The notes: a model not told the origin generated them from the sequence alone. Shown: positions 1 to 14,760, counted from the first letter of the stretch. The stretch: 64,000 nt of DNA from Epiperipatus broadwayi (GCA_028023455.1 JAQFVV010006548.1:746001-810000); one strand, 5' to 3'. Translations and numbers: made by a program.

Positions 1-308
1 ACTTATGTTGTTTTTATGTTTCATAGATAATACTGTTGAAATTAAAAAATATTATGCAATATCAATAAGATCTGTTTTCAATGATGAATTTCAGTTAGTG
101 ATATGCAGTTGTTTGGATTTTCTTATGTAGTATGTTTTAAGAGTTTTCAAAGTTTAAAATAATTACAAACAGCCATCTCTTATTCATTTGAACCAAAGTA
201 TTTTTTAACAATTTCACGGAAGAATAGAAGTCATTATTTAATCAATTAAGTTTTTATAGTTTTTTATTTATGCTTACTTCCTAGCTATTTTTAGCTATAT
301 TTATATAT
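1..308. other. AT-rich sequence, no gene seen
   Basis: Non-coding AT-rich DNA to the left of the foldback element. No open frame, RNA gene or repeat boundary is visible in it. Confidence 0.5.
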
Positions 309-1800
309 TTACTGATGATAGTTTAAGGTTAGGTGTACTGTAGCCAATAGGCGACACTGCAATACCATCAAAAACCCACAAGAAACCTGCAAATGATAAA
401 TTTCTATCCAAAAATTGCTGAAATCGACAAATTAAAGTATCTAAGGCAAGTAAATCAAACAAATCCTTCTAAAATACAAATGAAAAAAATTGAAGAAAAC
501 ACTATAAAATTTGAATTATACTCCAAATGCAGCTCCCACCACCCCAGAATGAAGAATTATATTCAAAAATTTGCTGAAATCGACAAATTAAAATGCCTAA
601 GGCAAAGCAAATCAAACAAATCCTTCTAAAATACAAATTAAAAAAAATTGGAAGAAAACGCTATAAAATTTGAATTACAAAAACAGAGAAACTATAATAC
701 TAAATGTCAAAAAATTAACAAAGCTTCATTAATGGTGGATGGTGCTTCATTTATGGCAGATAGTGAGAATGCAGTACTTGTTAAAAAAATTCCTCTGACT
801 TTCAACACTTATGTGGGATGTAATAATTCACAAACCTTAACAGATTAATACTTATTAAGTAATTAAATATAGATAACAATGAGCTCATAGCTATTTAAAA
901 AATAAAAGTAGCTATAAATTACAAAAACAGAATTTGGTCTAATATATAAAACACAACCCCAACCCCCGCACGACCAAAAATAAGTACTTTTCAAAAATAT
1001 ACTAAATTTCATCAATATTTAAAAAATAAGACTTTCAACATTTGCAAATATGCCTGTGCAATCAGATTTCAAAGCAGCAATTTATATAAGCTAAAAAGCA
1101 ATAAGAACATTACACCAGAGAGCTTTTAATTGTCTTTCCCAAAAATTTATCAAATTAATTATTCTCTGCTTTGAAATTATGGCATATTATTTAAATGTTA
1201 TAAGTTTTTAAAATAGATTTATAGAAATCTGCAGTAAAAAAATATTACCAATTTTCTTCCAGGCTGAGTTGTCCAACATTTGATGTTTGCAGAATAAAAA
1301 TCTATTAAAAAGAACATTATTATTTTGAGCCTTATTGGAGTACAATTATTACAAGAACAGATTGCAGCACACTTAACTAATAAAAGCAGATTAAATAATG
1401 GTGGTATTTGGTGGTTTAAAGAATACAACAAAGAGAAATTAACAGCAGGTTTTAACAAACAATTATAATTCTGCAAAAAATAGGCAAAAAGAAGGTTCAA
1501 ATTTTTTTAGGTTTTTGGTGCAAAATTATTTAGAGAAGCCTTTTTTCAAACAGATTGCAGCACACTTAACTAATAACAGCAGATTAAAGAAATGTAGTTC
1601 AACAGTAGTTATTTGGTGGTTTAAAAAATACAACGAAGATGGCAGAAATTAACAGCAGGCTTTAGCAGACAATTATAGTTCCACAAACAATAGGCAAAAA
1701 GAAGGTTCAAAATTTTTAGGCTTTCAATGCAAAATTATTTAGAGAAACATTCAAATTTTGAGGCTTATTGGAATAAAATTATTTAGAGAAGTCTTTTTTC
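309..1800 (+). repeat. Left inverted arm of foldback element
   Basis: The arm pairs with 2555-3612. It is longer than the right arm because it carries two internal tandem duplications. One is a unit of about 155 bp (about 393-545 and 546-700), starting near the word GCTGAAATCGACAAATTAAA. The other is a block of about 190 bp (about 1350-1510 and 1548-1730) containing CAGATTGCAGCACAC. The right arm has only one copy of each. Confidence 0.8.
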
Positions 1801-2554
1801 AATCAGATTGGACTCACATAACTCCATTTCCTCATGTTCCATCTTTGGGATATCCCAAATTTTTATCATTTTGAGTAAGAAAAGATTGCTGAAAAGATGC
1901 TACTTAAATTTCAGCATGGGTTTTTGAAATGTTGCCTGAAAGTTTATGCATGTGTAATGTTGTTTTCATCTGCGTAAAGAAAAAAAATCCATATTAACCA
2001 GTCAAAAATAAAAATAATTCCAACACCTTCTATTTCTAGCAGTACAAAATACTTAATATGTCATAATAAAACTAAGCAGGTATTTCAAAAGACTAGTTCA
2101 GTTACATTTTGATTAAATTTGTTGGCTCAATAAATTATATTTTTCATGTGAAAGGTCTATTACATCATATTTCATTTTGAAAGTACAAATTGTGACATGT
2201 AATATACTACAGTGTGATTATATTTCTCTTTTTAAATCTTTGATTGGTATATGTGTATAGATTTAATTCAGTATTTTCCTAAAAATCTCATATAACATAC
2301 ATATATAATGTTTATGCAACTATTTAGCAGTTTCTAACTTTTGTGTGTAGATTAAATGTTAATTTTAAAAATAAATTTTGTTTAGAGTGAAAGTAAATGC
2401 AATCTTTTCAGCACCATTTTCTATTAATTTAGGGATTGCTTTTGTTTTACTAAGATAAAAGAGCTAAGTTAAGAAGAAAGTTAATAGAAAGCTAAATTTT
2501 ATCATTTTAAAGAAGTATGTGAAAGCTAATGGATTTTTATGCTACAAATAACCT

Positions 2555-3612
2555 TTTTACCTATTTTTTGCAGAACTATAATTGTTTGCTAAAACCTGCT
2601 GTTAATTTCTGCCATCTTTGTTGTATTTTTTAAACCACCAAATAACCACCATTATTTAATCTGCTGTTATTAGTTAAGTGTGCTGCAATTTGTTCTCTAA
2701 ATAATGGTGCTCCAATAAGGCTCAAAATAATTTTCTTTTTAATGGATTTTTATGCTGCAAATGTCAAATGCTGGACAACTCAGCCTGGAAGAAAATTTGT
2801 AATATTTTTTTTACCGCAGATCTCTATAAATCTATTTTAAAAACTTATAATATTTAAATGATATGCCATAATTTCAAAGGAAAGAATAATTAATTTGATA
2901 AATTTTTGGGAAAGACAATTAGAAGGTCTCTGGTGTAATATTCTTATTGCTTTTTAGCTTATTTAAATCACTGCTTTGAAACCTGATCACCTAGGCATAT
3001 TTGCAAATATTGATTCTTTCATTCTTTAAATATTGATGAAATTTAGTATATTTTTGAAAAGTACTTATTTTTGGTCATGCGGGGGATGGGGGGTGTTTTA
3101 TATATTAGACCAAATTCTGTTTTTGTAATTTATAGCAACTTTTAGACCAAATTCTTTTTTTGTAATTTATAGCTACTTTTATTTTTTAAATAGCTATGAG
3201 CTCGTTGTTATCTATATTTAATTACTTAATAAGTATTAATCTGTTATTAAAGTTTGTGAATAATTACATGCCATGTAATTATTAGTGTTGAAAGTCGGAG
3301 GAATTTTTTTTTAACAAGTACTGCATTCTCACCATCCACCATTAATGAAGCTTTGTTAATTTTTTTGACATTTAGTATTATAATTTTTCTGTTTTTGTAA
3401 TTAGAGTTTTATAGCATTTTCTTTCAAATTTTTTTTATTTGTATTTTAGGATTTCTTCGATTTACTTTGCCTTAGGCATTTTAATTTGTTGATTTCAGCA
3501 ATTTTTGGATAGAAATTTATCACTTGCAGGCTTCTTGGGGGTTCTTGATGGTACTGAAGCATCACGTAGCAGCCACAGTATACCTAACTGTAAACTATCT
3601 TACTGATTACTG
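2555..3612 (-). repeat. Right inverted arm of foldback element
   Basis: Reverse complement of the left arm. It contains its own small tandem duplication with a period of about 37 bp at about 3106-3180 (unit starting TAGACCAAATTCT), which is not doubled in the left arm. Confidence 0.8.
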
Positions 3613-6600
3613 TTGGATTATTAACTGGATTGGTTGTGTGCTAATTACTTGTATCTTGAATCCTAAGCCTGATTTGAATGAGTTTTGAATCCCATGTTAT
3701 CGATGACAAACAGATTTGTTACCATTATAAATATATTGAAGGGTCTCAGATAAAGAGTAGTTAGCATAGCATGTTGCTGTTCCAACAACTTAGTTTGGAT
3801 TCAGTCAAAAAAATTATTTTAGTTGAAATTTTCTAAGCAAGCTTAGAATATGATTAGTATATTTATTAATCAGTTAAACTGGTTAATTAAAAATTATTCA
3901 TATTAATAGTGAATGTTCTATGTAAGCAGTAAATTAGCTTTATCTTGTTTATGAAGATATTTGTGGCAAATAATTTCATTTATTGTGTATGTGTATCCTG
4001 TTTTGAAGTAATTGAGAAATAATAGCTTAAATAGTTGTTTTTTTAAAACAAGCAAAACTTTTATCAGTAACATTATATATTAGAATAGTAATAAAAAAAG
4101 AATATATATATAATTTTGTCTATAATTAGTTAGGAATAAAACTTATGAAAATCTGCAACATTTTGTAATATTTATTGACTCAAACTAATCTTCCTAAAAT
4201 ATTACAATGAATTATATGCTTAGGTAAATATTGTTTATATATTGAAGCTAAGCTATAATGATTAAAGTATAAATTAATTTTAGGCTTAAAAATGAAATAA
4301 TAATATTAATAGTATTTGAATTTTTGTATTAAATTTATTTATATTGTATGATTGTTTTAGAATAAGTGAAAAAGTATTAACTTTTTAAGTAAAAGTAAAA
4401 GTAACACTTGTATTGGGGGGGGGGGCATTTTTGATTGAATTTCAAAGTATACAGTCAGATCTTGAATTTTTAGTGTATTCTTTAAACTAATGCACATGCA
4501 CTTTGTGGATTTTAACTATAAATGAATATCCTCACTTCCAAACACAAGATAAAGTCTTTATGCATTAGTTTAATGGCTGATTATTAATATTACAGTTTAT
4601 AATAACATAGCGCTATATAAAATAAATATTTTGTGTATTCTTTAAAGAAAATATATTTATTTATTATATCTTTTAAAATTAAAATAGAAAGTAATATATA
4701 TATATATTGATTCTAAACCATTTTCATAAAAAAAAAAGTTTTGAATATTTTTTTTTTTTATTGATAAAATAATGAATGATTATACTTATAAATTTAATAA
4801 AATAAAATAATTAGTGATTTAATCAATAATGTGTAATGAATTATTATTAAATAGTAATTGCAATTAAAGTTAAAAATTTACAATAACAATTACCTTCATA
4901 TAGTAGTTTTAACAGCTCATGTAAGCATAAGAAATGGTGATCATTTGATGTTTTAATGATTTAAAGTTAAAAATGATGATTATATAGGCATGTTTTTATC
5001 AAATTGCTTTAAAAAAATAATCAATGATGTGATTTAAAGATTTTTGTCAGAAAAAAATAATTGTTAAAAACAAAGAAATTGAAACCATGAATGCAAATTT
5101 TTTATTTTTAGGTGGTTCTATTTCTTGATGAGAATTATATTTAAAATTGAAAATTTTTTTAAAAATGGATATATAAATTACAAATCAAATTAAAATATTA
5201 ATAGAGGCAAATATTAAAAGAGCATGATTTTCTATAAAATGCAATTTTAATAATTTTTAGCTAATCGAATTCCAGAAGCAAAGATAAATATGTAAGAAAT
5301 ATATGTGAATAAATGAAATAAAAATAATTGTGTATTTTAAATAAGTAGGAGTCATTTGTAAGTTGAAATATTTTTTAAATTATGTTTCTGTTTGAATTGT
5401 GAATGAGAGATTTTGGTAAAAATCTTATTCATTTTTTTTAGGAGGGAAGAAAAAAGGCAACCCCCCCCCCCCAACTTGTTACTTTTTATCTCATTTAAAA
5501 TGTTTTAAGTCTGTAAATTTGTATAATTGTTTAAACATATATACTAAAGTACATTATTTATTTAAGCATATATTAATTAATTAAAACAGTTATAAATATT
5601 GACTCATTTATTGTTTCAAATATTGATTGCCTGATTAATATCTGATATGGATGCCACATGTAAACAGTAATTTTTTGATTCATTTTTTATCCATTGAATG
5701 ATTGTAATATAATGCATGGAATTTTGTATTTTAGTTTTTGATATTATTTTTAGATGGCAGCTAGAATCTGAAGGAAAATAAAGATTTCTACTATGTGTGC
5801 ATTAGGAAGCAGATGTTTGCATTTATTGGACATCAATTAGTGAATTTTTTTAATTAGTCAGTGAATTTTTTTTTTACTTTGAAGTTATTGTTTTTTACTT
5901 GCAATTGTTTAGTATTTATTTGTATTTATTCTTTGTAAATATAGAATGTTTATACATAGCATTTTAAAATATATTTTACTTTTTATAAATATATTTGATT
6001 TTTTACTAAGTATTGCAAACTTATGAGACAGGAGACACAAAATACTTTACATTAATAATATCAAAAATATTTGTCAGTGTTTTTTTTTTTCTAAAAATAT
6101 TTTTAGTAAAACTATGCTGAAAAATATTTTTTTTTATATTTTGCACACACTGACAAATAACTAAACTGAAGATCACACACTAACATGCAAAAAATCAATC
6201 AATCTGGGGGAGGGGGATCAGTGTATTAAAATAAGGTTATTGATAAAGTTAAAATAATAAATAATTATAATGGTTTAAATTATAAAAACATATCAAGTCT
6301 GTTACCTTCAAAGAATTAACTTGGTTTTAAATAATAAAAAGCTTTAAACTATTTTTGAAAGGAATAAGAGATTCAAATTCTGTTATGGATAAGAAGCTGT
6401 GTTTACCATATATACATATATTGTGCAAAATGTAATCTAGGGTTTTTTTAATTTTATCAGTGCATTTATCATGTCAGTGGCACAGTATTGTAATCATCGA
6501 CCAGTGCCGAAATTCAGATCACTTTATTTCATATGCATGCATTTTGTGGACAGTCTTTGCTCTCCAGGTGAGCTGGAGATATGAAACACTTTTATCCATT

Positions 6601-8929
6601 ACTCTCACATGAGACAGAAACTGGTTTTTATCCACTTTTAATATCTAGTGGAAGAATATATTATATATATATATTTTTTTTTAGATATGGGTCAACATGG
6701 TTTACTTGAAAAACAGATGTTTTGATGTAAATACATGATTCTACCCAAACTGAGTTTGTAAAAAGTCAATAAATGCAAATGAGCTTTACAAAAAGTAGAA
6801 GATTCAATTATTGTGCCAAAACAATTGATAACATGGTCTGTAAACTATGGTTCTATCCTGACAAACACTAGACCCTAGCCATATTGCTATCATAAGCTAA
6901 TCAAAATTTAAAAAAATAATCAAAAATATATTTTAAAATATTTTGAAACATACTTATCATAGTCCAACTCTGATGGCTCTCATTCACATTTTAAAATCAT
7001 AGATCGATTTCAATAAGGATATCTTATTGCAATTCACTCAGTTATGGAAAGAAATTTATCCCCAACAGCCATTTTTGCATTGGTATTAATGAGGTTTACT
7101 CGTGAGTATCAAATTATTTTGAAGCTTATGTCGGAAGTTGAGGGTATTGATGAGGATAGAGATTTATCCAATGGTTACCATAATAACATAGATTCTGCAA
7201 TTAATGCGAATAGGAATTATGTGTATTATCTTTCAAGTTATAACTTGAGAAACTCAGAAAATGAAGCTAAATATATTCTTCATTAAAATTAATAAATAAT
7301 ATGGGGTATTGAAATTGATTTAATTAATGCACCATTCTATATCTTCATGTTAATTAAAATAAAGATGGAGATTAATTAGATGACAAAAACATTAGAGCAA
7401 TTTAACATAGTAAATGTAAAAGACTTTCATTTCTAATGCAGTTTTATCATTATTTTATATGCCTTTTCTGAACTTCATTCTATTTGAGTCTGAATACTAT
7501 GTTTAGAATAAATAATTATTGAAACTGCATTATCCAACTATATGTTATTTTATTATTTCAAAAACTTATATCTCTTTTCTGTCTGAATGTAATATTAATA
7601 ATATAAATGTTGGCATTTATACAGAAAAGGTAACCATATATTTTATCTAAGACAGCAGTCATACCTTCAACATTTTCAAGTTTTCATACATATTCTCATA
7701 TTTTTAATGGTCACCCAAAGAAAAGTATAGGACATGAAATCTGGGCTTTTTCTTGCCATTTCATTAATTCTCAAAATGATTGGTTTAGGAATTTCTTTTT
7801 TCACATATTGAAGTATGCTGAGATATTTCGCTGAATCATTTTTGGAATTTTTTGTATTTGTTCATGACACTTCTTTCTTAAGCATATATAAAGAAACATA
7901 TCCATTGACATTCATTAAAAAAATACAAATCAATAATATGATCTTTCCAAATGTCACACCATCCTATCAACTACATTGCACTCTATATTTTTTTGTCAGT
8001 ATTTTTACTATATACTATCATCTCTAAGAATATAAATATATATATTAACTATTGTGATGATCGCACACACTGCGATCACATATGTATATATTTAATATTA
8101 AACAGTATTAAATATTGTAGTTTTCTGTTCGAAATAGAGAAAAAAACAAATAAATAAAAGAATTAAGCCAATGAGGAAAGAAAAATGTCATAATTAATTA
8201 CCGTAATGAAATAAAAGAGAGGGAAATGGAATCGGAGAAGATGCTTATCTTTTACCCTCCAAAGTTATCTTTTGAAAAATATAAGAAGTTAGAAAATATT
8301 GAAGTCATCTATTTGGTTTAAAATCAACAGTGAGAAAGGAAATATAAATGAAATAGGAACTTAAAATGATTTATAAAAAAAGTAAAAATTGAGGAGTTTA
8401 AATAAGATTAGAAATAGAATTTAGAATGTGACAAAAGATAAGGATCTATTCTAAAAAGTACACATTTTGATGAAAACTAAATGCATGTGTGAAAGTATGT
8501 ATAAAGAGAGCAATGTTTAATGCATGTCAAATGAAAATAATTTTATTAAAAAAAGAAAAGAAAAGAAATAATAAATAAATGTAAAATATTGTTATGAAAT
8601 TGTATGAAAGAAGTAAAATTTGTATAAGCTGTTGAAGGCATCGTAAAATGAAAGGTGTGAAAGAAAAGCAACAAACAAAAAGATCAAGATAATGAAAGAA
8701 TTTGAAAAAAAAACATTAATGAATTAATTGTACGGAACAGTTCACATAGAGACTTCGGTGAGGACACTGCTCTGATAAGAAGAAGATTAGAATATAGTAG
8801 AAAGCAGATATGAAAATCTTTTAATTTTTGCAAAGAAAAAAAACCCAGAAAGCTGAGTGTAAGGATCTCGATGTAGAATACTGAACATTGTATGAACATG
8901 AAAATAATCTACAACATAACTGAAGCTTC
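3613..8929. other. Long AT-rich intergenic or intronic stretch
   Basis: No gene recognised. The stretch holds short TA runs, a G homopolymer of about 11 at 4415, a C homopolymer of about 12 at 5461, and several long T runs. An 80-codon open frame at 7044-7286 (+) matches nothing I know and is the kind expected by chance here. Confidence 0.5.
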
Positions 8930-9190
8930 AAGGATGTGTGGCTAAGGGCCATCACGATCGCTGGCCGATTCAGACCCACCGTACTCGTATGGTCACTTAG
9001 CCATGTAACAACTGCCAGTGCAGGGCCTGCTTGATGATATGCCTGCCATGCCCTTGATGTCCTAGTATGGAGATATCACTACAGACATAAGAAGAGATTC
9101 CACAAACCAAATCCAAGCCTAAGAGCGACCGTCTCTGCAAAAGAAGTGGAGGAATTCCACATGAGGGTCAACAGGACATTCACTCACATC
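8930..9190. other. GC-richer block of unknown origin
   Basis: About 260 bp of clearly higher GC and CpG content than its surroundings, with abrupt edges. No long frame runs through it in any phase. It looks like a decayed fragment of a coding transposon or a SINE-like insertion, but no family motif could be read. Confidence 0.35.
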
Positions 9191-12100
9191 GGAAAAGAAA
9201 AATCTAGGTAAATTACATAACACACCTATATAGAACACATGCACATACTTTTGATTTAAATCAATTGCAAATCCCAGATATTCATGAGATAGACACTAAT
9301 TAGACTCTTTCTAATACTGGGAATGACGTTTGTAAATGGATAATTTATTGTAATAAATTATAATCGTTTATAGGATTTAACCTATACACTTAATCATAGC
9401 ATTATAGATAAATGATTTTTTTTATTGTATGCAAATATTTCAATTGATTCCTTTTTTTGTTATTTATTTATTATATTAAATGTTCCTTAATTATTTTGTC
9501 TGTTTCGTCTCGTTTCTTCGCCATTTCAAATAGTTAATATACCCAGAGGGTTTTGGATTAGAATTATTACTTCATTTTGAGTACTAAGTAACATGTGAGG
9601 CTAGTTGTACGTCATTTCTGATCCCATTAAATTTATAATTTATGCAAGCACTGTAATTCTTTAATAATTACAGCAATTGAGAGACATTTGACTGGGAAAG
9701 ATAACCTGGGGCAATATCCGTATGGTCCCAGTTTGGTCAAGTATGGATATGAATTCGTTTATGTTCTCTTTGCTTGCGGTAACAGAAGGTGGATGATTTG
9801 AATTTAAGAATACTTATTATTATATATAAATAAAAATAAGACAAACGTCTTCATTGTCTTGTAATTCCGTTACATTATATAATGCTTAATTTATGGCATA
9901 ACTTTCAATATATAGAGTACATAGAAAAGATTTTGGTAATTTCTTACTGAAGTAGGTATTACTGGATTAGTATCTGGAACATTTAGTGATTTCTTCATTG
10001 AACTATGTCAAAAAAGCTTTATCAGATCTACAATATATTCTATTGTAGGCCATTTATATTATCCTCTTTATCACTCATTAATATCCATCTGTAAATGAAT
10101 ATGACCATTCTAACTCCAATAAAAGGTTAAAGGTGAATCTAACAATCCACTGGCATAGTGACCTAATGAAATTTTGTGAATCAGATCACCTTTAGTTCAC
10201 TTTTTTATGGCTTTCCTCATTTTTTTAAGTCAGGAGGATCTCTAAATAGAGCTGCCCAAACATATTGGTAAGTAAAAATTCTATCTCAATCCAGTTCTTT
10301 CTTGTTTGTATTATTTTATGCACGATTGTCACTAAGGACTCCAAATCTGCTAACCTCATCACATTGCAGTTTTCTCAGTGTCAAAGGTTTTACATATTCA
10401 TACTTATTCAGATGTAGCAAAAAAAAAGAGATAAAATTGGAATCTGAATTGCTTGGTATATAGTTAAAAATATGGAAATGTAACAGCACAAACATAGCAT
10501 TGTTACAGATTGTATGGAGAAATGACTGTTAGTGTGAGACTGTAATGACAACCCTATATTAAGTATATAAGATTTTTAAAAAAATAGAGAATGACAGAGA
10601 AAGCCCAGAGAAAATTTGGAAAAGACTACTACTGGAAATGGTAACTGTTCTTTGATGGTTAAACACTTAATTCTGCATGCCAGCAGAAGGGTTTTTTTTT
10701 TTTTAATATGATGATCTCTAATCACTATATAATAATAACAACTGGATCTTTAGAGTAGTTTTTAACTATTGGTTTGGACAATTTTCAGAGATTAATAAAC
10801 TGAAGATAATGTGATTCTTTGTATTGATATATATAAGAATGTGAATTCTGGTTGATGTCATCATTGATGAAAAGTGAGCTCAAGACAGCTTTTGAGTGAT
10901 ACATATAAGTCATGTATACAGTACTTAAAATATTTTTCAGAACTTTTCTAGATATTTTACAGTAACAATTTTTTTTTTATTGCCAAGTCTTTCTTTTTTT
11001 TTTTTAAAGAAATTGCTGGCAGAAATTTATTTTCAGTCATATCTTATTATTATTATGTCTTATAGATTTATTAGACGGTCATTTCATTTTCATCAATGGG
11101 AAAAGAAAGAGGTGATAAATCACTTTTGTCAGTTAGTATCATTAATAATTATTTAGTTATTATAATGGTTTTTTTTTTTACTGAAAATAGTTACACGGTT
11201 TTAATTAAATTAGTTCTTTCCCTTAAATTTTTTTGTGACATTGTAACCCTTAATTGACTTATTTTATAATAGCATTATCGTTGCTTATTGGGATTATATT
11301 GATGTGAGATTAATACTTGTTTTGTTTATCTATTAATTATTAATGAATTAACTTTATTCACTTATGCAGTGCTGATCCCTATCTTCTCACTCAGGTTTTT
11401 ATATAAGCATTAATTTAGTCTATAGCTGTTGAATAGCAATGCTAACAAATACTGTAACCCTTATTTGGCTTATTTTTTTGTTTCTCATTTATTTGAATGC
11501 AATAAAAAGGGAAAATATTCACAGAGAAAGGTATTTATTTTTTTAAGAAATATTTTCAGATTGATATAAAGATAGAAAATAAATCAAAAGTTAATGTAAG
11601 GAGCCTCATGGAATACATCTTTATTCTATATGCTGTAGCATGACCATAATTGAATAATAATGGAACATGTTTGAAGTTTTGCAGCATTATGAAATGGAAA
11701 TTTTATGGATTAGAAGCTTACAGAAAACTTTTTCATACAACTCATACACATGTAAAAAAAATTTTAACCTATAGTGGCTATTTTCAGTATTGTATTATAG
11801 ATCTGAATATGACTAATGTATTGTATTTTCTTCATATAGTTATAGTATTGTATCAATAAGTTTATAAAAGAAAAGTCTATATTTAGAGGACATTAAATGT
11901 AAAATTAGACGTTACTAAACAACCAAACTGCACATACTGCCTACCATTTGAAAATACAATAAAAACATGTAGCCACTATTAGAACTTAAATACAACATAA
12001 TCAGTTACCAACTGAAAGCATAGACTGCATTAAACAATGTAAAGATTCAAGAAAAAATATATAGTGCAGATAAAGATTTAACAAAGGTTAATATTGATGA

Positions 12101-13137
12101 AATAAACTGATTGCCAAGAACAAATAGAATCCGAAACACATTTTAAATATTAATAAGACCCATTGTCAAAATGTAAGTTGAGTTAATTAAGCTATAAGAT
12201 AAAGTTAATTATGGACTCAGTGACCATGAGAATATGACATCTTTCTAATAGCAATTAAAGCCATATTATATTACTGTCATATTTTTTAGTTTTACAAACA
12301 TTCCATAGACTAGTAATATGGCAGCTTTATTCTATGGACAATGAGTTATCCATTTACTCATCACAATTGGATAACTAGTAATCTAGAAAAAATTCAAGGC
12401 TCATCTGATCTGAATTGTGAGCATGGCTGGTAAATGCACTAATTACTAGATTTCTTAAATTAAGCAATAGGGCAAAACATTCAAAAGATAACATTTGATG
12501 ACTATAGGCAGGAGTTTGGCTTTGTTATTCTTTTATTATTTTGTAGCATCTCAAATTTATAATTACACTATAAAATATTACGCCTATATACTATTATATT
12601 ATCAGGAATCATCTTTATAATTATAAAAGAAAAAGTCTAATTTGTTAAAAGTAGCTTTCAAAAATTGTGATTTATCCTAATTTATCTCTTTATTTTTATA
12701 TATTAAAAAGTTAGTATTTAATAACTTTAAATTTAAAATGAATTGAATGAAGATTAATAAAATTTGGATGATACAACAAAAGTCATGAAATTTAAACTGA
12801 TTAAGTTTATAAAAAGAGTAGATGGAAGGATGATTCAGGAAATCCTGAATCAAAACTTAATCTGCCATTTTTGGTGCTTGAAGAACACATGACTTTACAA
12901 ATAACTAATTGTTTGATTGTTGTCATAGATTGCCAACTATATAAGCATTTAATAAAACTTTCACAATTAGTTTCTGGATAATAGACTTTTTGTTAACATT
13001 ACTGTCTAACCTACATTGCTTATGTAAGTCACTAATGAAGATGAAGTTATCATTATATATATATATATATCAATGCCAATACTTCTTACAAAGGAATCTG
13101 AATTTTTGCATATTCCTGCAAATTGATTGATAAAAAA
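9191..13137. other. AT-rich stretch, no gene seen
   Basis: Non-coding AT-rich sequence. It has long T runs around 10690, 10970 and 11000, and a TA run at 13055-13070 just before the LINE fragment. I recognise nothing else. Confidence 0.45.
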
Positions 13138-14760
13138 AATCAGACCCATTTCAATGACACTGCTCTTAATTAAAATTATTGAGTCTGTCATCAAATACAA
13201 TCAAAGATAATGCAGCATATCACTCCATCCCAATTTGCAAAAAAAGGCTCTTCGACCCTGACCTCAATTGGTAAAGTTAAACTGCTATTGGAACACATAC
13301 GACTTCACAGAATGTCCAAACCAATAGCAGCCTTCAACAATGTCAGAGTCAACAAACTCTTAGACCTATTGCATTACTACTCAATATCAAGAGAAATAAT
13401 ACTCATCCTTGACAACCTACTAAGCAATAGAATGATACACATTACTCTCAATGGAAACACGACACAAGGATTTATTAGACCTGATCTCTCCATTCCCCAA
13501 GGTTCCCCCCTCAGTGCTTCAGGAGCTAGAAGTGCAACTTCCAGGTGTGTTTGTCCCAAAACTTCAAAAACATGTCAAGGCTTTTGCCTACATGGATGAC
13601 ATCTTGGTGATCTTGCCATCAGCAAAACACCTCAACACACTCTTCAGAATACTAGATAAATACACATCTGAATACGGTCTAAGCATAAATCACCAGAAAT
13701 CTGCTTTGTGGAAAATCAGCTCCGGGAAGAGGATGATTACAAAATTTACAGCTCAACCTCAAAACTTCCTGGGCTTTGCGATACACAAATCTGCAACCAC
13801 CATGTCAAAAGAAATCCAAAACAACAATCCATGATACTAAGAAGATTACAGATAAACTCTCCATAGTTTACCTGTCACTACAGGGCAAGGTAGCTCTACT
13901 GAACATCAAAATCATGAGCAAGATCAATTACCTTCCCATAATCAAAATTACAAATACATTCATAAAAAAAATCAACACTCTTTGCACCAGTTTATTCTGG
14001 CATAAAAAAATAGCACTAATCAGTATGCAGAAAATACAAAAGCCCAGGAATCTCAACGGAATGTTCATGCACTCCATCCAGGCCTTCTTCATTCAAAAGG
14101 CACATAGCTTGATATATAATCTAATTGAAAATATGACTACAACACTATTATCCATCCTGTCCCCCCAACTGACAGCCCCCCTTCTCAGCAAAACAGATTG
14201 GTTTGACAAATTCCTCAAACACTTGCAAAAATACATAAATATTACTAGAGAAAACTTTCAAAGAAAATGCAAGATATGGGAAATTTATAACCTCACCCAC
14301 CCTAACACCAAAGCAGATGACCCAATACTAGGGATTACTAATAAAAAGCTGACTTCATGTTTCAAATATTGGAACATGGAGCCAAAATTCCTAGACCTGC
14401 TGATAAAGATAATCACGGATGCAATGCAGACAAATGCCTTTCTCTATTACAAATGACATATCACAAAAATTAACCCAATTTGTAACATATGCCATAGACA
14501 GGAGGTAATGTTTGAACATACAATTCTTACCTGTCTCGAATTAAGTAACCTAAGAAACACTGTATATAAAAATACCAAAATTGACTACTACCAAATCATG
14601 TCCTTAAAAAACTGCCTAAAACACCAACCAATTGCAGTGATCAGACTGTCCATATATCTAACATATGCTCTATGGACAGTCAGATGTATGAAGATATTCA
14701 CTTTACCCAACCTAGATGAAAACAGCTTCTTTACTCAAAAACTTTTTAAAAATGAAAAAT
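13138..14760 (+). pseudogene. LINE ORF2 remnant: reverse transcriptase and C-terminal zinc knuckle
   Basis: Family role: copies element RNA into DNA at a nicked chromosomal target. In frame 1 (about 13210-13510) come an SQF motif, a block ending AAFNNV at RT motif A, and PQGSPLS (motif B). After a shift to frame 2 comes FAYMDDILVIL (motif C, catalytic DD) near 13585, then the thumb-like LGF block. From 13776 frame 3 carries the connection region and, beyond a stop near 14456, a C-x2-C-H...H...C knuckle (CNICH through H and C, about 14483-14535). Broken by at least two frameshifts and stops. Motif A has lost its aspartates (the usual AFD reads AFN), so it would be dead even if the frame were intact. 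The base composition is richer in C and G than the flanks. Confidence 0.85.

Larger units (their letters stand above)
309..3612. mobile_element. Foldback-type element with >1 kb inverted arms
   Basis: The left part (about 309-1800) reappears as its reverse complement in the right part (about 2555-3612). The outer ends match around the words GATAGTTTA and GTTAGGT. Inner blocks also match, for example the block with CAACTCAGCCTGGAAG at about 2775 and its complement near 1260. The arms are diverged by scattered substitutions and small indels. The centre (about 1800-2555) is not repeated. No transposase frame is visible; the short frames inside are not recognisable and are cut by the repeat structure. 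This fits a non-autonomous foldback or long-TIR DNA transposon. I could not find a clear target-site duplication, so the outer limits are good to about 10 bp. Confidence 0.8.

Noticed and set aside
393-848. Two short open frames (78 and 66 codons) in the left foldback arm
   Set aside because: They arise from the 155 bp tandem duplication, and the other arm does not keep the reading frames.
7044-7286. 80-codon open frame on the plus strand
   Set aside because: No known motif, no neighbours or splice signals supporting it; expected by chance in 5 kb of non-coding DNA.
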